Below the pieces are notes generated by a model, which was given only the letters and a program-made list of their open reading frames with translations, was not told where the DNA came from and did not search any database. Positions 1 through 7,237 of a stretch of 64,000 nt of DNA are shown in pieces. Each line of letters opens with the position of its first letter. Positions within the stretch are counted from its first letter, which is position 1. This DNA comes from Dactylococcopsis salina PCC 8305 (GTDB lineage: Bacteria > Cyanobacteriota > Cyanobacteriia > Cyanobacteriales > Rubidibacteraceae): positions 1 to 64,000 of the forward strand of contig NC_019780.1 in assembly GCF_000317615.1 (NCBI RefSeq), read 5' to 3'. Both the position numbers and the translations under genes were made by a program.

Positions 1-19
1 TTTTGATCTATAAGTAATA

Positions 20-1378
20 ATGGATGATTTAGCACAGCAAATCTGGCGACAGATTCTTGAACAGTTAAAACCTCAATTGAGTCCGCCAACTTATAAGACT
101 TGGTTAGAAACAGTAACACCGCAAAGTATTAATAATAACTGTTTAATCATTTGTGCGCCTAACCCTTTTTCCCGTAATTGGTTACAGAAATACTATTTAT
201 CTTTAATTACAAAAACGGCTCAAGAATTGACTAACTCTAGTTTAACCATTAAAGTGATTACCGCTTCTGTTGCTAACGCTAACGCCGAAGAAATTCCTTT
301 AACTTGGTGGAAACAAAGCGAAGAGTATATTAATAATAGTTTATCAACCGATCGAGCGTTTGAAAATAGCCTTAGCCCTAAACATACCTTTTCCGATTTT
401 GTCGTTGGCTCAAATAATCGGATGGCTCATGCTGCGTCTTTAGCAGTCGCTGAATATCCAGGAAGAGAATTTAATCCCCTTTTTATTTGTGGCGGTGTGG
501 GATTAGGAAAGACTCATTTATTACAAGCGATCGGTCACTACCGTTTAGAATTATATCCCCAATCTCATGTTTTTTATGTTTCAACTGAACAGTTTACTAA
601 TGATTTAATTAACGCTATTCGGCGCGATCAAATGCAAACGTTTCGCGATCATTATCGCGCCGCCGATATTTTGCTGATTGATGATATCCAATTTATTGAA
701 GGAAAAGAATACACTCAAGAAGAGTTTTTTCATACCTTTAATACCCTCTACGAAGCGGGAAAACAAGTGGTTTTAGCGTCCGATCGCCCTCCCAAACAAA
801 TCCCCAGTTGTTCAGAAAGACTTTCGTCTCGATTTGCTATGGGATTAATTGCGGATATTCAACCCCCTGATCTCGAAACAAGAATGGCAATTATCCAGAA
901 AAAAGCAGAGTATGATCAGCTTCCTTTGTCTGCAAATATTGTCGAATATCTCGCGAGAAATTATCCTTCTAACATTCGAGAATTAGAAGGAGCTTTAACT
1001 CAAGTTGTTGCTCATTTATCTTTATCGGGATTACCATTAACTTTAGAAAATGTGGCTTCAGTTTTAAACCCAAGAACGGAAAAAGTTACCGCTTCTCCTG
1101 AGACCATATTAGAAATTGTTGCAGAATACTTTAACATTTCTAGAGAAGACTTAAAAGGGAGTTCCCGTCGGCGAGAAATTAGTTCAGCCCGTCAAATTGG
1201 AATGTATCTAATGCGCCAATATACTAACTTAAGCCTACCTAAAATTGGAGAAGTATTCGGGGGAAAAGACCATACTACCGTGATGTATAGTTGCGAAAAA
1301 ATTTCCCAACACAGAGAACAAAATTCAGAACTCGATCAAACTTTACGTCAACTGAGCGATCGGGTGGTTTCTCGATGA
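20..1378 (+). CDS. dnaA: Chromosomal replication initiator protein DnaA
   Basis: DnaA binds DnaA boxes at the origin, oligomerises with ATP and opens the duplex. The 452-residue product has the complete family layout: an N-terminal interaction domain (about 1-85), a variable linker, an AAA+ domain with Walker A GGVGLGKTH near residues 158-166 and Walker B ILLIDDIQF near 217-225, and a C-terminal helix-turn-helix domain carrying the DnaA-box signature GGKDHTTVMYS near 411-421. The ATG at 20 matches the usual start, leaving only 19 bases upstream, so the promoter and any origin on that side lie outside the window. The 3' end overlaps the convergent glycosyltransferase gene by 31 bp. No DnaA-box cluster was recognised downstream. 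Identification is secure. Confidence 0.98.
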   Translation: MDDLAQQIWRQILEQLKPQLSPPTYKTWLETVTPQSINNNCLIICAPNPFSRNWLQKYYLSLITKTAQELTNSSLTIKVITASVANANAEEIPLTWWKQSEEYINNSLSTDRAFENSLSPKHTFSDFVVGSNNRMAHAASLAVAEYPGREFNPLFICGGVGLGKTHLLQAIGHYRLELYPQSHVFYVSTEQFTNDLINAIRRDQMQTFRDHYRAADILLIDDIQFIEGKEYTQEEFFHTFNTLYEAGKQVVLASDRPPKQIPSCSERLSSRFAMGLIADIQPPDLETRMAIIQKKAEYDQLPLSANIVEYLARNYPSNIRELEGALTQVVAHLSLSGLPLTLENVASVLNPRTEKVTASPETILEIVAEYFNISREDLKGSSRRREISSARQIGMYLMRQYTNLSLPKIGEVFGGKDHTTVMYSCEKISQHREQNSELDQTLRQLSDRVVSR

Positions 1379-2199
1379 TTAACATTAGCGGTGAGGATTT
1401 TTTCATATTGTTCTGTAATGCGTTGCCAATTATGATTTTTCTCGACTAAATTACGAGCATTTTGAGAGAGTTTTTCTCGCAATTGTTTGTCTTTAAATAA
1501 ACGCCCGATGGCGTAAATATATTCCTCTAAACGATTCGATCGCATCGCCGCTAGATTAACCGTTGCTCCATCCACTTTTAAGCCTTCTAACGCCCGATCA
1601 TTGGCAACTAAAGGCACACCAACAGCCATCGCTTGTAAGGGAGAAAATTTAGAACAATAATTTTGTTCATAACGTCGGAGCAATGGTAAGTTTAATTGTT
1701 CCCGAATGCTCTTTTTAACAGCAGTTGAGCGATCGAGATACTTCTGACAAGTGCCGTAAATTGAACCATGAATATTAATAACTGTTCTCACTTGATTTTG
1801 CCATTCGGAACGAACATAAGTTTCATTGATACTGTGTTCACAGGTAATAACATCAAAGGCTTTTTCCCTAACCTTTTCATCAATCCATTGCTGCATTTCT
1901 GGGGAATAATAGGATAAAACGCTTTGTGGTGTTCCCGCTTTTAAGAGTTGTCCTAATCTTTTCGCTCGACTAACAATTCCTCGGCGAGTAGGTTCTTGAT
2001 TTTGAGGAAAAATAACCAAATCTTCTATCCATTCCCGTAACGCTTCAATATGGGTATCTTTTGCCATTTGATAATGTTGGGCAACGAGGGTAATTTGATG
2101 AAGTTTGCTGAGATTTTTCATCAAATTAAATGTTCGTGTGGGAATCGAATGTGGCGTGTAAGGAGAGGGCAATATTGCCGAAATCATTAGAATTTTCAT
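1348..2199 (-). CDS. Glycosyltransferase with probable internal deletion
   Basis: The N-terminus (MKILMISAILPSPYTPHS, then a loop of the type that recruits a sugar acceptor) and the C-terminus (MAVGVPLVAN, followed by the usual helical tail ending WQRITEQYEKIL) are those of GT-B fold, family-4-type glycosyltransferases that transfer sugars from nucleotide-sugars in glycan synthesis. At residue 185 (about position 1645) the sequence jumps from RRYEQNYCSKF straight into SPLQAMAVGVP. The whole middle of such enzymes, including the linker and most of the nucleotide-sugar-binding domain, is missing; the product is 283 residues against about 390-420 usual. The frame is kept, so this is an in-frame deletion and the product is probably inactive. 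It converges on dnaA with a 31-bp tail overlap. Confidence 0.7.
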   Translation of the reverse strand: MKILMISAILPSPYTPHSIPTRTFNLMKNLSKLHQITLVAQHYQMAKDTHIEALREWIEDLVIFPQNQEPTRRGIVSRAKRLGQLLKAGTPQSVLSYYSPEMQQWIDEKVREKAFDVITCEHSINETYVRSEWQNQVRTVINIHGSIYGTCQKYLDRSTAVKKSIREQLNLPLLRRYEQNYCSKFSPLQAMAVGVPLVANDRALEGLKVDGATVNLAAMRSNRLEEYIYAIGRLFKDKQLREKLSQNARNLVEKNHNWQRITEQYEKILTANVNHRETTRSLS

Positions 2200-2594
2200 C
2201 GTTTTTCCCTCGATTTTAAAGACCTGTTTAATTCATTTTAGATTACAGTTTTCCGTAATTATACTATTGCTCTTTTGACGTTCGATCGCGCTTTTCCTTG
2301 ACTTTAAATTGATCAGGAAGTTCCCAACATTAAACAAGAGCGAAATTACAGAAGAAATCATCGCCCCCTAGCCCCCAAGTCTGGGGGAACTCAGTTAAGA
2401 AATCATCCCCCCTAGCCCCCAAGTCTGGGGGAACTCAGTCAAGAAATCATCGCCCCCTAGCCCCCAAGTCTGGGGGAACTCAGTTAATCGGCTTCTCACC
2501 AATTCAGAACAGATTGCTGTGAGAACAGATTGAACCTTTTTCTCTCCCTTCTTGTCTAAACGGGTGCATCAATTGGTTTGGGGAGATAGAGTGT
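2200..2594. other. Intergenic region with no further gene
   Basis: The 395-bp gap between the divergent glycosyltransferase and sigma-factor genes holds the promoters of both and the three-copy C/G-rich repeat at 2357-2487. No additional coding frame or RNA gene was recognised. Confidence 0.6.
2357..2487. repeat. Three tandem 44-45-bp palindromic repeats
   Basis: Copies start at 2357, 2402 and 2446. Each contains a hairpin made of CCCCCAAG and a CTGGGGG arm followed by AACTCAGT; they differ by one or two bases. The C-run/G-run hairpin resembles the core found in the large array at 29096-29785. The repeat is entirely tandem, with no unique spacers. Confidence 0.9.
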
Positions 2595-3152
2595 GTGTTA
2601 ACCGAACAAGACACTAACATCACTGACAGCGAAATTATCAAACGTTGTCAAAACAACGATCGAGCCGCGTTTCGGCTTCTTTATCGGCGCTATCAAACAC
2701 GAGTGCGTTCCACCCTTTATCAACTATGTGGCGAATCCATGTTAGACGATTTAGTGCAAGAAGTGTTTTTCCGAGCGTGGAAAGGGCTACCCAAACTGCG
2801 TCAACCGAAAACCTTCTCCACTTGGCTGTATCGTATTTGTTGGAATGTTGCTTGTGACCAGAGACGAGCATTTGCTCAATTACGAGAACAAAATCAAATT
2901 CTCTCTTGGCAAGATTTATCACTAAATAATCCTGATCTTAATCAGATGTACTACCAAGACCTAGTGCAACAAGGATTAAAAGCCCTTAATCTTGAACAAC
3001 GAGCGGTGATTGTCCTTCACGACTTAGAAGACATCCCCCAAAAAGAAGTCGCCAAAATTCTCGACATTCCCACCGGAACCGTTAAATCCCGTTTGTTTCA
3101 TGGTCGTAAGGCACTACGAGAATTTATAGAACAGCAAGGAGTAGTTTTATGA
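2595..3152 (+). CDS. ECF-type RNA polymerase sigma factor (sigma-70 family)
   Basis: The 185-residue product has only sigma regions 2 and 4, the definition of an extracytoplasmic-function sigma factor. Region 2 runs from about residue 25 (LLYRRYQTRVRSTLY) through the core-binding DDLVQEVFFRAWKG and the promoter-melting TFSTWLYRICWNVACDQRR. Region 4 is a helix-turn-helix near 140-175 (EVAKILDIPTGTVKSRLFHGR). The start is GTG at 2595, chosen because GGGAG at 2581-2585 is correctly spaced. The ATGA overlap with the next gene implies translational coupling and makes that gene the likely anti-sigma factor. It probably directs transcription of its own operon, as ECF factors commonly do (family knowledge). 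Confidence 0.93.
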   Translation: MLTEQDTNITDSEIIKRCQNNDRAAFRLLYRRYQTRVRSTLYQLCGESMLDDLVQEVFFRAWKGLPKLRQPKTFSTWLYRICWNVACDQRRAFAQLREQNQILSWQDLSLNNPDLNQMYYQDLVQQGLKALNLEQRAVIVLHDLEDIPQKEVAKILDIPTGTVKSRLFHGRKALREFIEQQGVVL

Positions 3153-3499
3153 GTCACAATTCTGACGATCGTTTAGTTAACTTTATCCGTCAATATAACT
3201 CTTCGCCGCCACCGCCAAAAGTGGATTTAGAAGCCGAGATCATGGCGCACGTCGAAATTGAACCCCAAAGAGAAAAAGTCGTTGCTTTCCCTCAAGTTGC
3301 CTTTGGTGGCGTGATTGCAGCCAGTGTGTTACTGCTATTTACCAGCGTTCGGCTGTTACAACCCACTTTTTATTCTCCTCAACCCAGCGCAGAGTTAGAA
3401 CACTTCCTCACAGAAAACTGGGAAGCAGTGACCACTCCTCCTCCCAGTGATACCAGTTGGCAAACGTTAACCACAGAAAAAACAAAATCATCTAATTAG
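3149..3499 (+). CDS. Probable membrane-anchored anti-sigma factor
   Basis: A 116-residue protein whose ATG overlaps the sigma-factor stop codon. The first 50 residues are cytoplasmic in type and proline-containing (SSPPPPKVDLEAEIMAHVEIE); one hydrophobic segment spans about residues 49-70 (VAFGGVIAASVLLLFTSVRLL), and the last 45 residues would be periplasmic. No zinc-binding HxxxCxxC motif is present. The call rests on position, the membrane segment and size; no strong family motif is visible. It would hold the sigma factor inactive until an envelope signal releases it (inference). Confidence 0.7.
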   Translation: MSHNSDDRLVNFIRQYNSSPPPPKVDLEAEIMAHVEIEPQREKVVAFPQVAFGGVIAASVLLLFTSVRLLQPTFYSPQPSAELEHFLTENWEAVTTPPPSDTSWQTLTTEKTKSSN

Positions 3500-3510
3500 A
3501 GGTAAAAATC

Positions 3511-4017
3511 ATGTCTTTTCGTCGTATTTCACTTTTAACCGTTTTATTACTCTCTCTCAGCGCAACCAGCGCTTTTGCAGAAACTTATTCTGATGTTTCC
3601 TCTCCAGAAAAGTCTCAGTTAACTGCCCAACGTTTTGAAAGAGGAGGAAGACGAGGAAACCTGATGGAAGAACTCGATCTCACCGCAACGCAAAGAAATC
3701 AATTGCAAAGTATCCGCAGCGAATATCAACCGCGTTTAATGGAACAGAAAGAAGCGCTTTCTGATGCTTATGAAACCTTACGAGACCTGATGACTGATGA
3801 TGCTTCTACCAGTGAAGTTCGTCGTCAACATCAACAAGTGCAAGCACTTCGTCAAGAAATGTCTGATTTGCGTTTTGAAAGTATGTTAGAAATGCGAGAA
3901 GTTTTAACCCCAGAACAACGAGAAGAGTTTGCCGAGTTAATGGAAGATCGTCGCGCGGGTCGTGGTCGCGGTCGCGGTCGTGGTCGCGGTTTTCGTGGCG
4001 GACGGTTTGATGATTAG
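3511..4017 (+). CDS. Spy/CpxP-like periplasmic protein with Arg-Gly tail
   Basis: The 168-residue protein begins with a signal peptide ending at about residue 23 (LSATSAFA/E). The mature part is helical and contains two LTxxQ-type motifs, LTATQRNQL near residue 57 and LTPEQREEF near residue 131, typical of Spy/CpxP-type periplasmic chaperones and metal/stress sensors. The C-terminus is a low-complexity run of Arg-Gly repeats (about residues 148-163), unusual for this family. It lies 11 bp after the anti-sigma gene, so the three genes form one operon, plausibly an envelope-stress response in which this protein is sensor or effector (inference). Confidence 0.82.
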   Translation: MSFRRISLLTVLLLSLSATSAFAETYSDVSSPEKSQLTAQRFERGGRRGNLMEELDLTATQRNQLQSIRSEYQPRLMEQKEALSDAYETLRDLMTDDASTSEVRRQHQQVQALRQEMSDLRFESMLEMREVLTPEQREEFAELMEDRRAGRGRGRGRGRGFRGGRFDD

Positions 4018-4045
4018 CCCCCTATAATCCCCAATATTTGGGGCT

Positions 4046-4170
4046 TATGTCAGGTTCGCGCTCAAAAGTAGGTTGGGTAGAGACGTTCCATACTTCGACA
4101 AGCTCAGTAACAGGAACGTCTCCACGCGAAACCCAACACCAATTATAAGCAATTGTCTGAAACTGACATT
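4046..4170 (+). repeat. MITE-like nested palindromic repeat (family A), with interrupted core
   Basis: This copy reads TATGTCAGGTTCG at the left and ends GAAACTGACATT, a decayed version of the ATATCAGGTTCG inverted ends seen in the 111-bp copies. The GTTGGGT/ACCCAAC arms are intact, but the central GAGACGTTCC palindrome is split by a 21-23-bp insertion containing CGACAAGCTCAGTAACAGG. It follows the Spy-like gene. Confidence 0.8.
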
Positions 4171-4228
4171 AAAACAGAAAGAGTGATCAGTGATCCCCCC
4201 AACCCTCCTTACTAATATTAATAACTCG

Positions 4229-5527
4229 TTATGTAGATGTTAGTTCAAGAATCCACTTAATCCATTTTTCAACCGTTTGTGCGCGTCTAGATATAGTATT
4301 TTGATTTAGCCCCTCAACATGACCCCTCATTATTTCTATAATTCTTTCTCGCTTTGGTTTTTCACTACTATTTAGATATTCACATAGAATAAGATAAAAA
4401 ACTTTATAAGATAGGATAGTTTTTACTAGCTCAAGATTTCTCCTTTTTGGGTCAAGCTCGATAATTTCTTTACCTCTAGGACTCAAGCTATAGTAAACAC
4501 TACCATTATTTCGTAGTTTTTCAAATAGTCCGAGATATATTCCTGCTGAAATATAATAATCAGTTTGTCTGACATCAAAGGCATAATTTGTTGTAATTTC
4601 TTCCTTCCTTAGCGGACTTTCATTAACATACAACTTTTCTAAAAGGTCAATCACTCTAATGAAAGTATCAGCCTGGGGAAATGTTAAATCTTTATCATCT
4701 TTAAATCTCTGTATATTTTTAATAATTTCTCTAATATCCGACAACTCAATTTCATATTGTCCAATACAATATCTATGAACTGATTCTAGATGAATAGAAT
4801 TATATCGACTGGAATCAAGGAACTTAAAGACATAAAACGTAAAAATATTATTAGAAACAGAAAGAAATATAGGCACTATTTCTTTATTGACTTTTAATTC
4901 CCATGCTCGATACGGATAATAAAGTTGCCTAACAATAAAATCATCAACAGATTGACACTTAGCCTCAATTATTGCAAACTTACTTTCTCCTTCAAATCCA
5001 CCGTCAATTTCACACTGAGCATTTTCTACCCTAATTTGATTAGACCCACCAGTTTTAAGGTTATCAATTTTATAGTCAAAGATTCCTGTTGACATTCTGC
5101 CAAATACCGTAAAATAGGTTTCTTCTCCCAAAATTTCCTCTAGCATACCAGAAAGATGTGCACATAGAATTGCCGATGATTCGGAACTGATTAGATTGGG
5201 GACGATGGTTTTGATATGAGGAGGAAATTGCAGATATTTTACATCAAACGATGCTTTATTTTCAGGAATTGAAAAATAGCTAGAAAATGCTCCAATAACA
5301 TATCTTCCTCTAGAATTAGGTTGTATAGAAAGATTATTGTCTTTGAAAATTTTCGGACGCTGAAACTGATGATCAAATTTGGTCATCAGACGTGCTTCGC
5401 GTTCCTGATTGATTCTTTCAGATGAAATCTGGAAGTAACCATATTTTTCTATGTTCTCTAATATCTTTTCCTCATGAAATAAAGTTTTCCAAGCCTGATC
5501 ATTTTTTTTAAACAGATTTGCACTCAT
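4229..5527 (-). CDS. Type II restriction endonuclease (PD-(D/E)XK type), partner of adjacent methylase
   Basis: This 432-residue protein overlaps the upstream DNA adenine methylase gene by 20 bp, the arrangement of a restriction-modification pair. A PD-(D/E)XK-like catalytic core is visible near residues 174-192: EIDGGFEGESKFAIIEAKCQ, with the acidic residue before the strand and ExK in IIEAK. It is followed by VRQLYYPYR. The C-terminal 150 residues (from about 285) look helical and may be a winged-helix DNA-recognition region (inference). The specificity cannot be read from the sequence. The methylase class would allow GATC, but this is not shown. Base composition is more AT-rich than the flanking genes, suggesting transfer. 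Confidence 0.8.
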   Translation of the reverse strand: MSANLFKKNDQAWKTLFHEEKILENIEKYGYFQISSERINQEREARLMTKFDHQFQRPKIFKDNNLSIQPNSRGRYVIGAFSSYFSIPENKASFDVKYLQFPPHIKTIVPNLISSESSAILCAHLSGMLEEILGEETYFTVFGRMSTGIFDYKIDNLKTGGSNQIRVENAQCEIDGGFEGESKFAIIEAKCQSVDDFIVRQLYYPYRAWELKVNKEIVPIFLSVSNNIFTFYVFKFLDSSRYNSIHLESVHRYCIGQYEIELSDIREIIKNIQRFKDDKDLTFPQADTFIRVIDLLEKLYVNESPLRKEEITTNYAFDVRQTDYYISAGIYLGLFEKLRNNGSVYYSLSPRGKEIIELDPKRRNLELVKTILSYKVFYLILCEYLNSSEKPKRERIIEIMRGHVEGLNQNTISRRAQTVEKWIKWILELTST

Positions 5528-6419
5528 ACTGATTATGAATTAATAACTCTCCAATTTTTCCTCGCTTTGAGCCAACAGCATTGATGGCACGTCCAGCTTT
5601 AACTTCTTCAATTTTATATCGGTAATCACCATACAGTTCACGAATAAAAGGGGTATCTGAATTACTAACTAAAACGTAACAACCTCGATCAGATAACTGA
5701 TCGCAGACTAGCTTCAGTCGCTCCTGCTCTTTTTCGCCAAAACCATTGATATTATATCCTGTAAAAGAAGATGTGTTAGAAATCGGGTGATAGGGAGGAT
5801 CAAAATAAATAAAATCCCCTTTTTTGGCAGATGTAACAGCGTTCTGAAAATCATCTTTACAAATTTCAACTGATTTTTGATTGAGAAATTTATTGACTGC
5901 CATTATTACACTTGAATCGGCAATAACAGGATTAGAATAGTCGCCATAGGGAACATTAAACTGTCCATGACTGTTAACACGAAAAAGCCCATTAAAACAG
6001 GTTTTGTTTAAGTAAATAATTCTAGCGGCTCTTTCTACTGATGATAGGTTTTTAAAACTAGAATCTCGATCTTTTTCACGGAGCTTATAATAATATTCTT
6101 TTGAATTATTTTCTTGATGTCTCTGACAAAGTTTTAATAATTCTTCGGGATTTTCTTTAATTACGTGGTAACAGTTAATTAACTCCCAATTTGTGTCATT
6201 AATGAGAGTTTTTCTAGGTTGAAGATAAAATAAAACTGCACCTGCTCCTACAAAAGGTTCATAGTATTTATTATAGTTTTTAGGAAGGTACTTTTTTATG
6301 GTAAGTATTAATTTTCTTTTTCCTCCAGCCCACTTTAAAAAAGGTTGAGCTAAAGGATTATAATAATTACTTTTTTTGATTCTGTTTGCTGTTGAATTCA
6401 AAATTACTTTGTCTTTCAT
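5508..6419 (-). CDS. DNA adenine N6-methyltransferase (D12/Dam class)
   Basis: A 303-residue D12-class methylase. The S-adenosylmethionine site is FLKWAGGKRKLI (residues 28-39) followed by YYEPFVGAGAVLF (about 52-64), and the catalytic motif IV is DPPY within FIYFDPPYHP (about 204-213). Full length for the Dam/DpnM family. It protects host DNA against the endonuclease encoded immediately downstream on the same strand; the two genes overlap, suggesting translational coupling with the methylase first. Dam-class enzymes often modify GATC, but other targets are known. The region is AT-rich relative to neighbours. Confidence 0.93.
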   Translation of the reverse strand: MKDKVILNSTANRIKKSNYYNPLAQPFLKWAGGKRKLILTIKKYLPKNYNKYYEPFVGAGAVLFYLQPRKTLINDTNWELINCYHVIKENPEELLKLCQRHQENNSKEYYYKLREKDRDSSFKNLSSVERAARIIYLNKTCFNGLFRVNSHGQFNVPYGDYSNPVIADSSVIMAVNKFLNQKSVEICKDDFQNAVTSAKKGDFIYFDPPYHPISNTSSFTGYNINGFGEKEQERLKLVCDQLSDRGCYVLVSNSDTPFIRELYGDYRYKIEEVKAGRAINAVGSKRGKIGELLIHNQYECKSV

Positions 6420-6624
6420 TGCTCAAATTTTCAGGGAAGTGTTATTATATTATTTTACAATAAGTTTACGATCAAAGCTAGTCTATAGTTTAATCAATTT
6501 CAAGCTATAATTCTAATTGAATTAATAATGTTTCATAAACATAAAACCTCAATATAATAATGTGTAAATTATTGTAGAGGATGAGAGATTTTATCGAATC
6601 AATAGCTAACAATAAGTAATAAAG
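6420..6624. other. AT-rich promoter region of the R-M pair
   Basis: The 205 bp upstream of the methylase gene are strongly AT-rich with no coding frame or repeat recognised. Promoters for the methylase (minus strand) are expected here, but no single -35/-10 pair stands out. Confidence 0.4.
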
Positions 6625-6978
6625 ATGTCAATTTTATTAGCACGCAATATCTTTTCACTTGGCATAATCAAACTTGCTAGAGCAATTACTGAATTAACCA
6701 TTAGTGAAGGTGATTCCAGAGATGAATCGGCTATAATTTCTCTAGCTTTCTTGGATATAATTTACTCTTCAGAGTTAATCATTCGATCAGTTATCCTAAA
6801 GACTGAACTAGAAAAAAAGGATACAGTCTCTGAGATTAGAAAAACTGAGCTAATTAATGGCTCTTCTAGACTCTGTTTTTTAGAGTTATATCAAGTTCGG
6901 GTAATTGCTTATAATGTGTGTTGGGTTTCGCTTCGCTTCACTAGGGCCTACTCTTTATCATCGATCGAGCGAACCTGA
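6625..6978 (+). CDS. Doubtful ORF, 3' end formed by a repeat
   Basis: A 117-residue frame that resembles no family known to me. The first 90 residues (MSILLARNIFSLGIIKLA onward) are not low-complexity and could be a remnant of a real gene, but no good ribosome site precedes the ATG. From about residue 91 the frame runs into a family-A repeat (6898-6982), so its last 25 residues and its stop are repeat-derived. It could be a truncated gene or chance. Confidence 0.25.
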   Translation: MSILLARNIFSLGIIKLARAITELTISEGDSRDESAIISLAFLDIIYSSELIIRSVILKTELEKKDTVSEIRKTELINGSSRLCFLELYQVRVIAYNVCWVSLRFTRAYSLSSIERT

Positions 6979-6982
6979 TATT
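6898..6982 (-). repeat. MITE-like repeat (family A), reverse orientation
   Basis: Inverted ends ATATCAAGTTCG and CGAACCTGATAT frame a body with ATTGCTTATAAT and GTTGGGTTTCGC. It is shorter than the 111-bp copies because the core palindrome and one arm are decayed. Confidence 0.75.
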
Positions 6983-7111
6983 ACCACAAGAATTAGAAAG
7001 AGTGTCCGGAAAATCAATTGCAAATAGCACAGCTTACAGTGAAGATTTGGGGAAACCCCCCTTTCCCTTAATAGAGGGGTTGACTTTTTGAAAATGGTAT
7101 AATAATGGGCT

Positions 7112-7172
7112 CGAGTAATTGCTTATAATTGGTGTTGGGTTACGCGGTAGCTTCACCCAACCTACTTTTTAT
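7112..7172 (-). repeat. Partial family-A repeat
   Basis: Half copy: TAATTGCTTATAATTGG, then GTTGGGTTACGC and CACCCAACCTAC, in reverse orientation. The terminal inverted ends are missing. It lies between the doubtful ORF and gcvP. Confidence 0.7.
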
Positions 7173-7206
7173 CTAGGCAAGAATAACCAATAACAAATTA
7201 TTCATT

Positions 7207-7229
7207 AAAAAAGGTGGGCAATGCCCACC
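7207..7229 (-). terminator. Rho-independent terminator of gcvP
   Basis: Read on the minus strand, GGTGGGCATTGCCCACC is followed by six T residues: a 7-bp GC-rich stem plus T-run just 9 bp past the gcvP stop codon. Confidence 0.85.
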
Positions 7230-7237
7230 CTACAAGT

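Noticed and set aside
1-19. Origin of replication next to dnaA
   Set aside because: Only 19 bases lie upstream in the window and no DnaA-box cluster was seen downstream, so no claim can be made.
2357-2487. Short CRISPR
   Set aside because: Three contiguous copies without spacers; each is a C/G-run hairpin.
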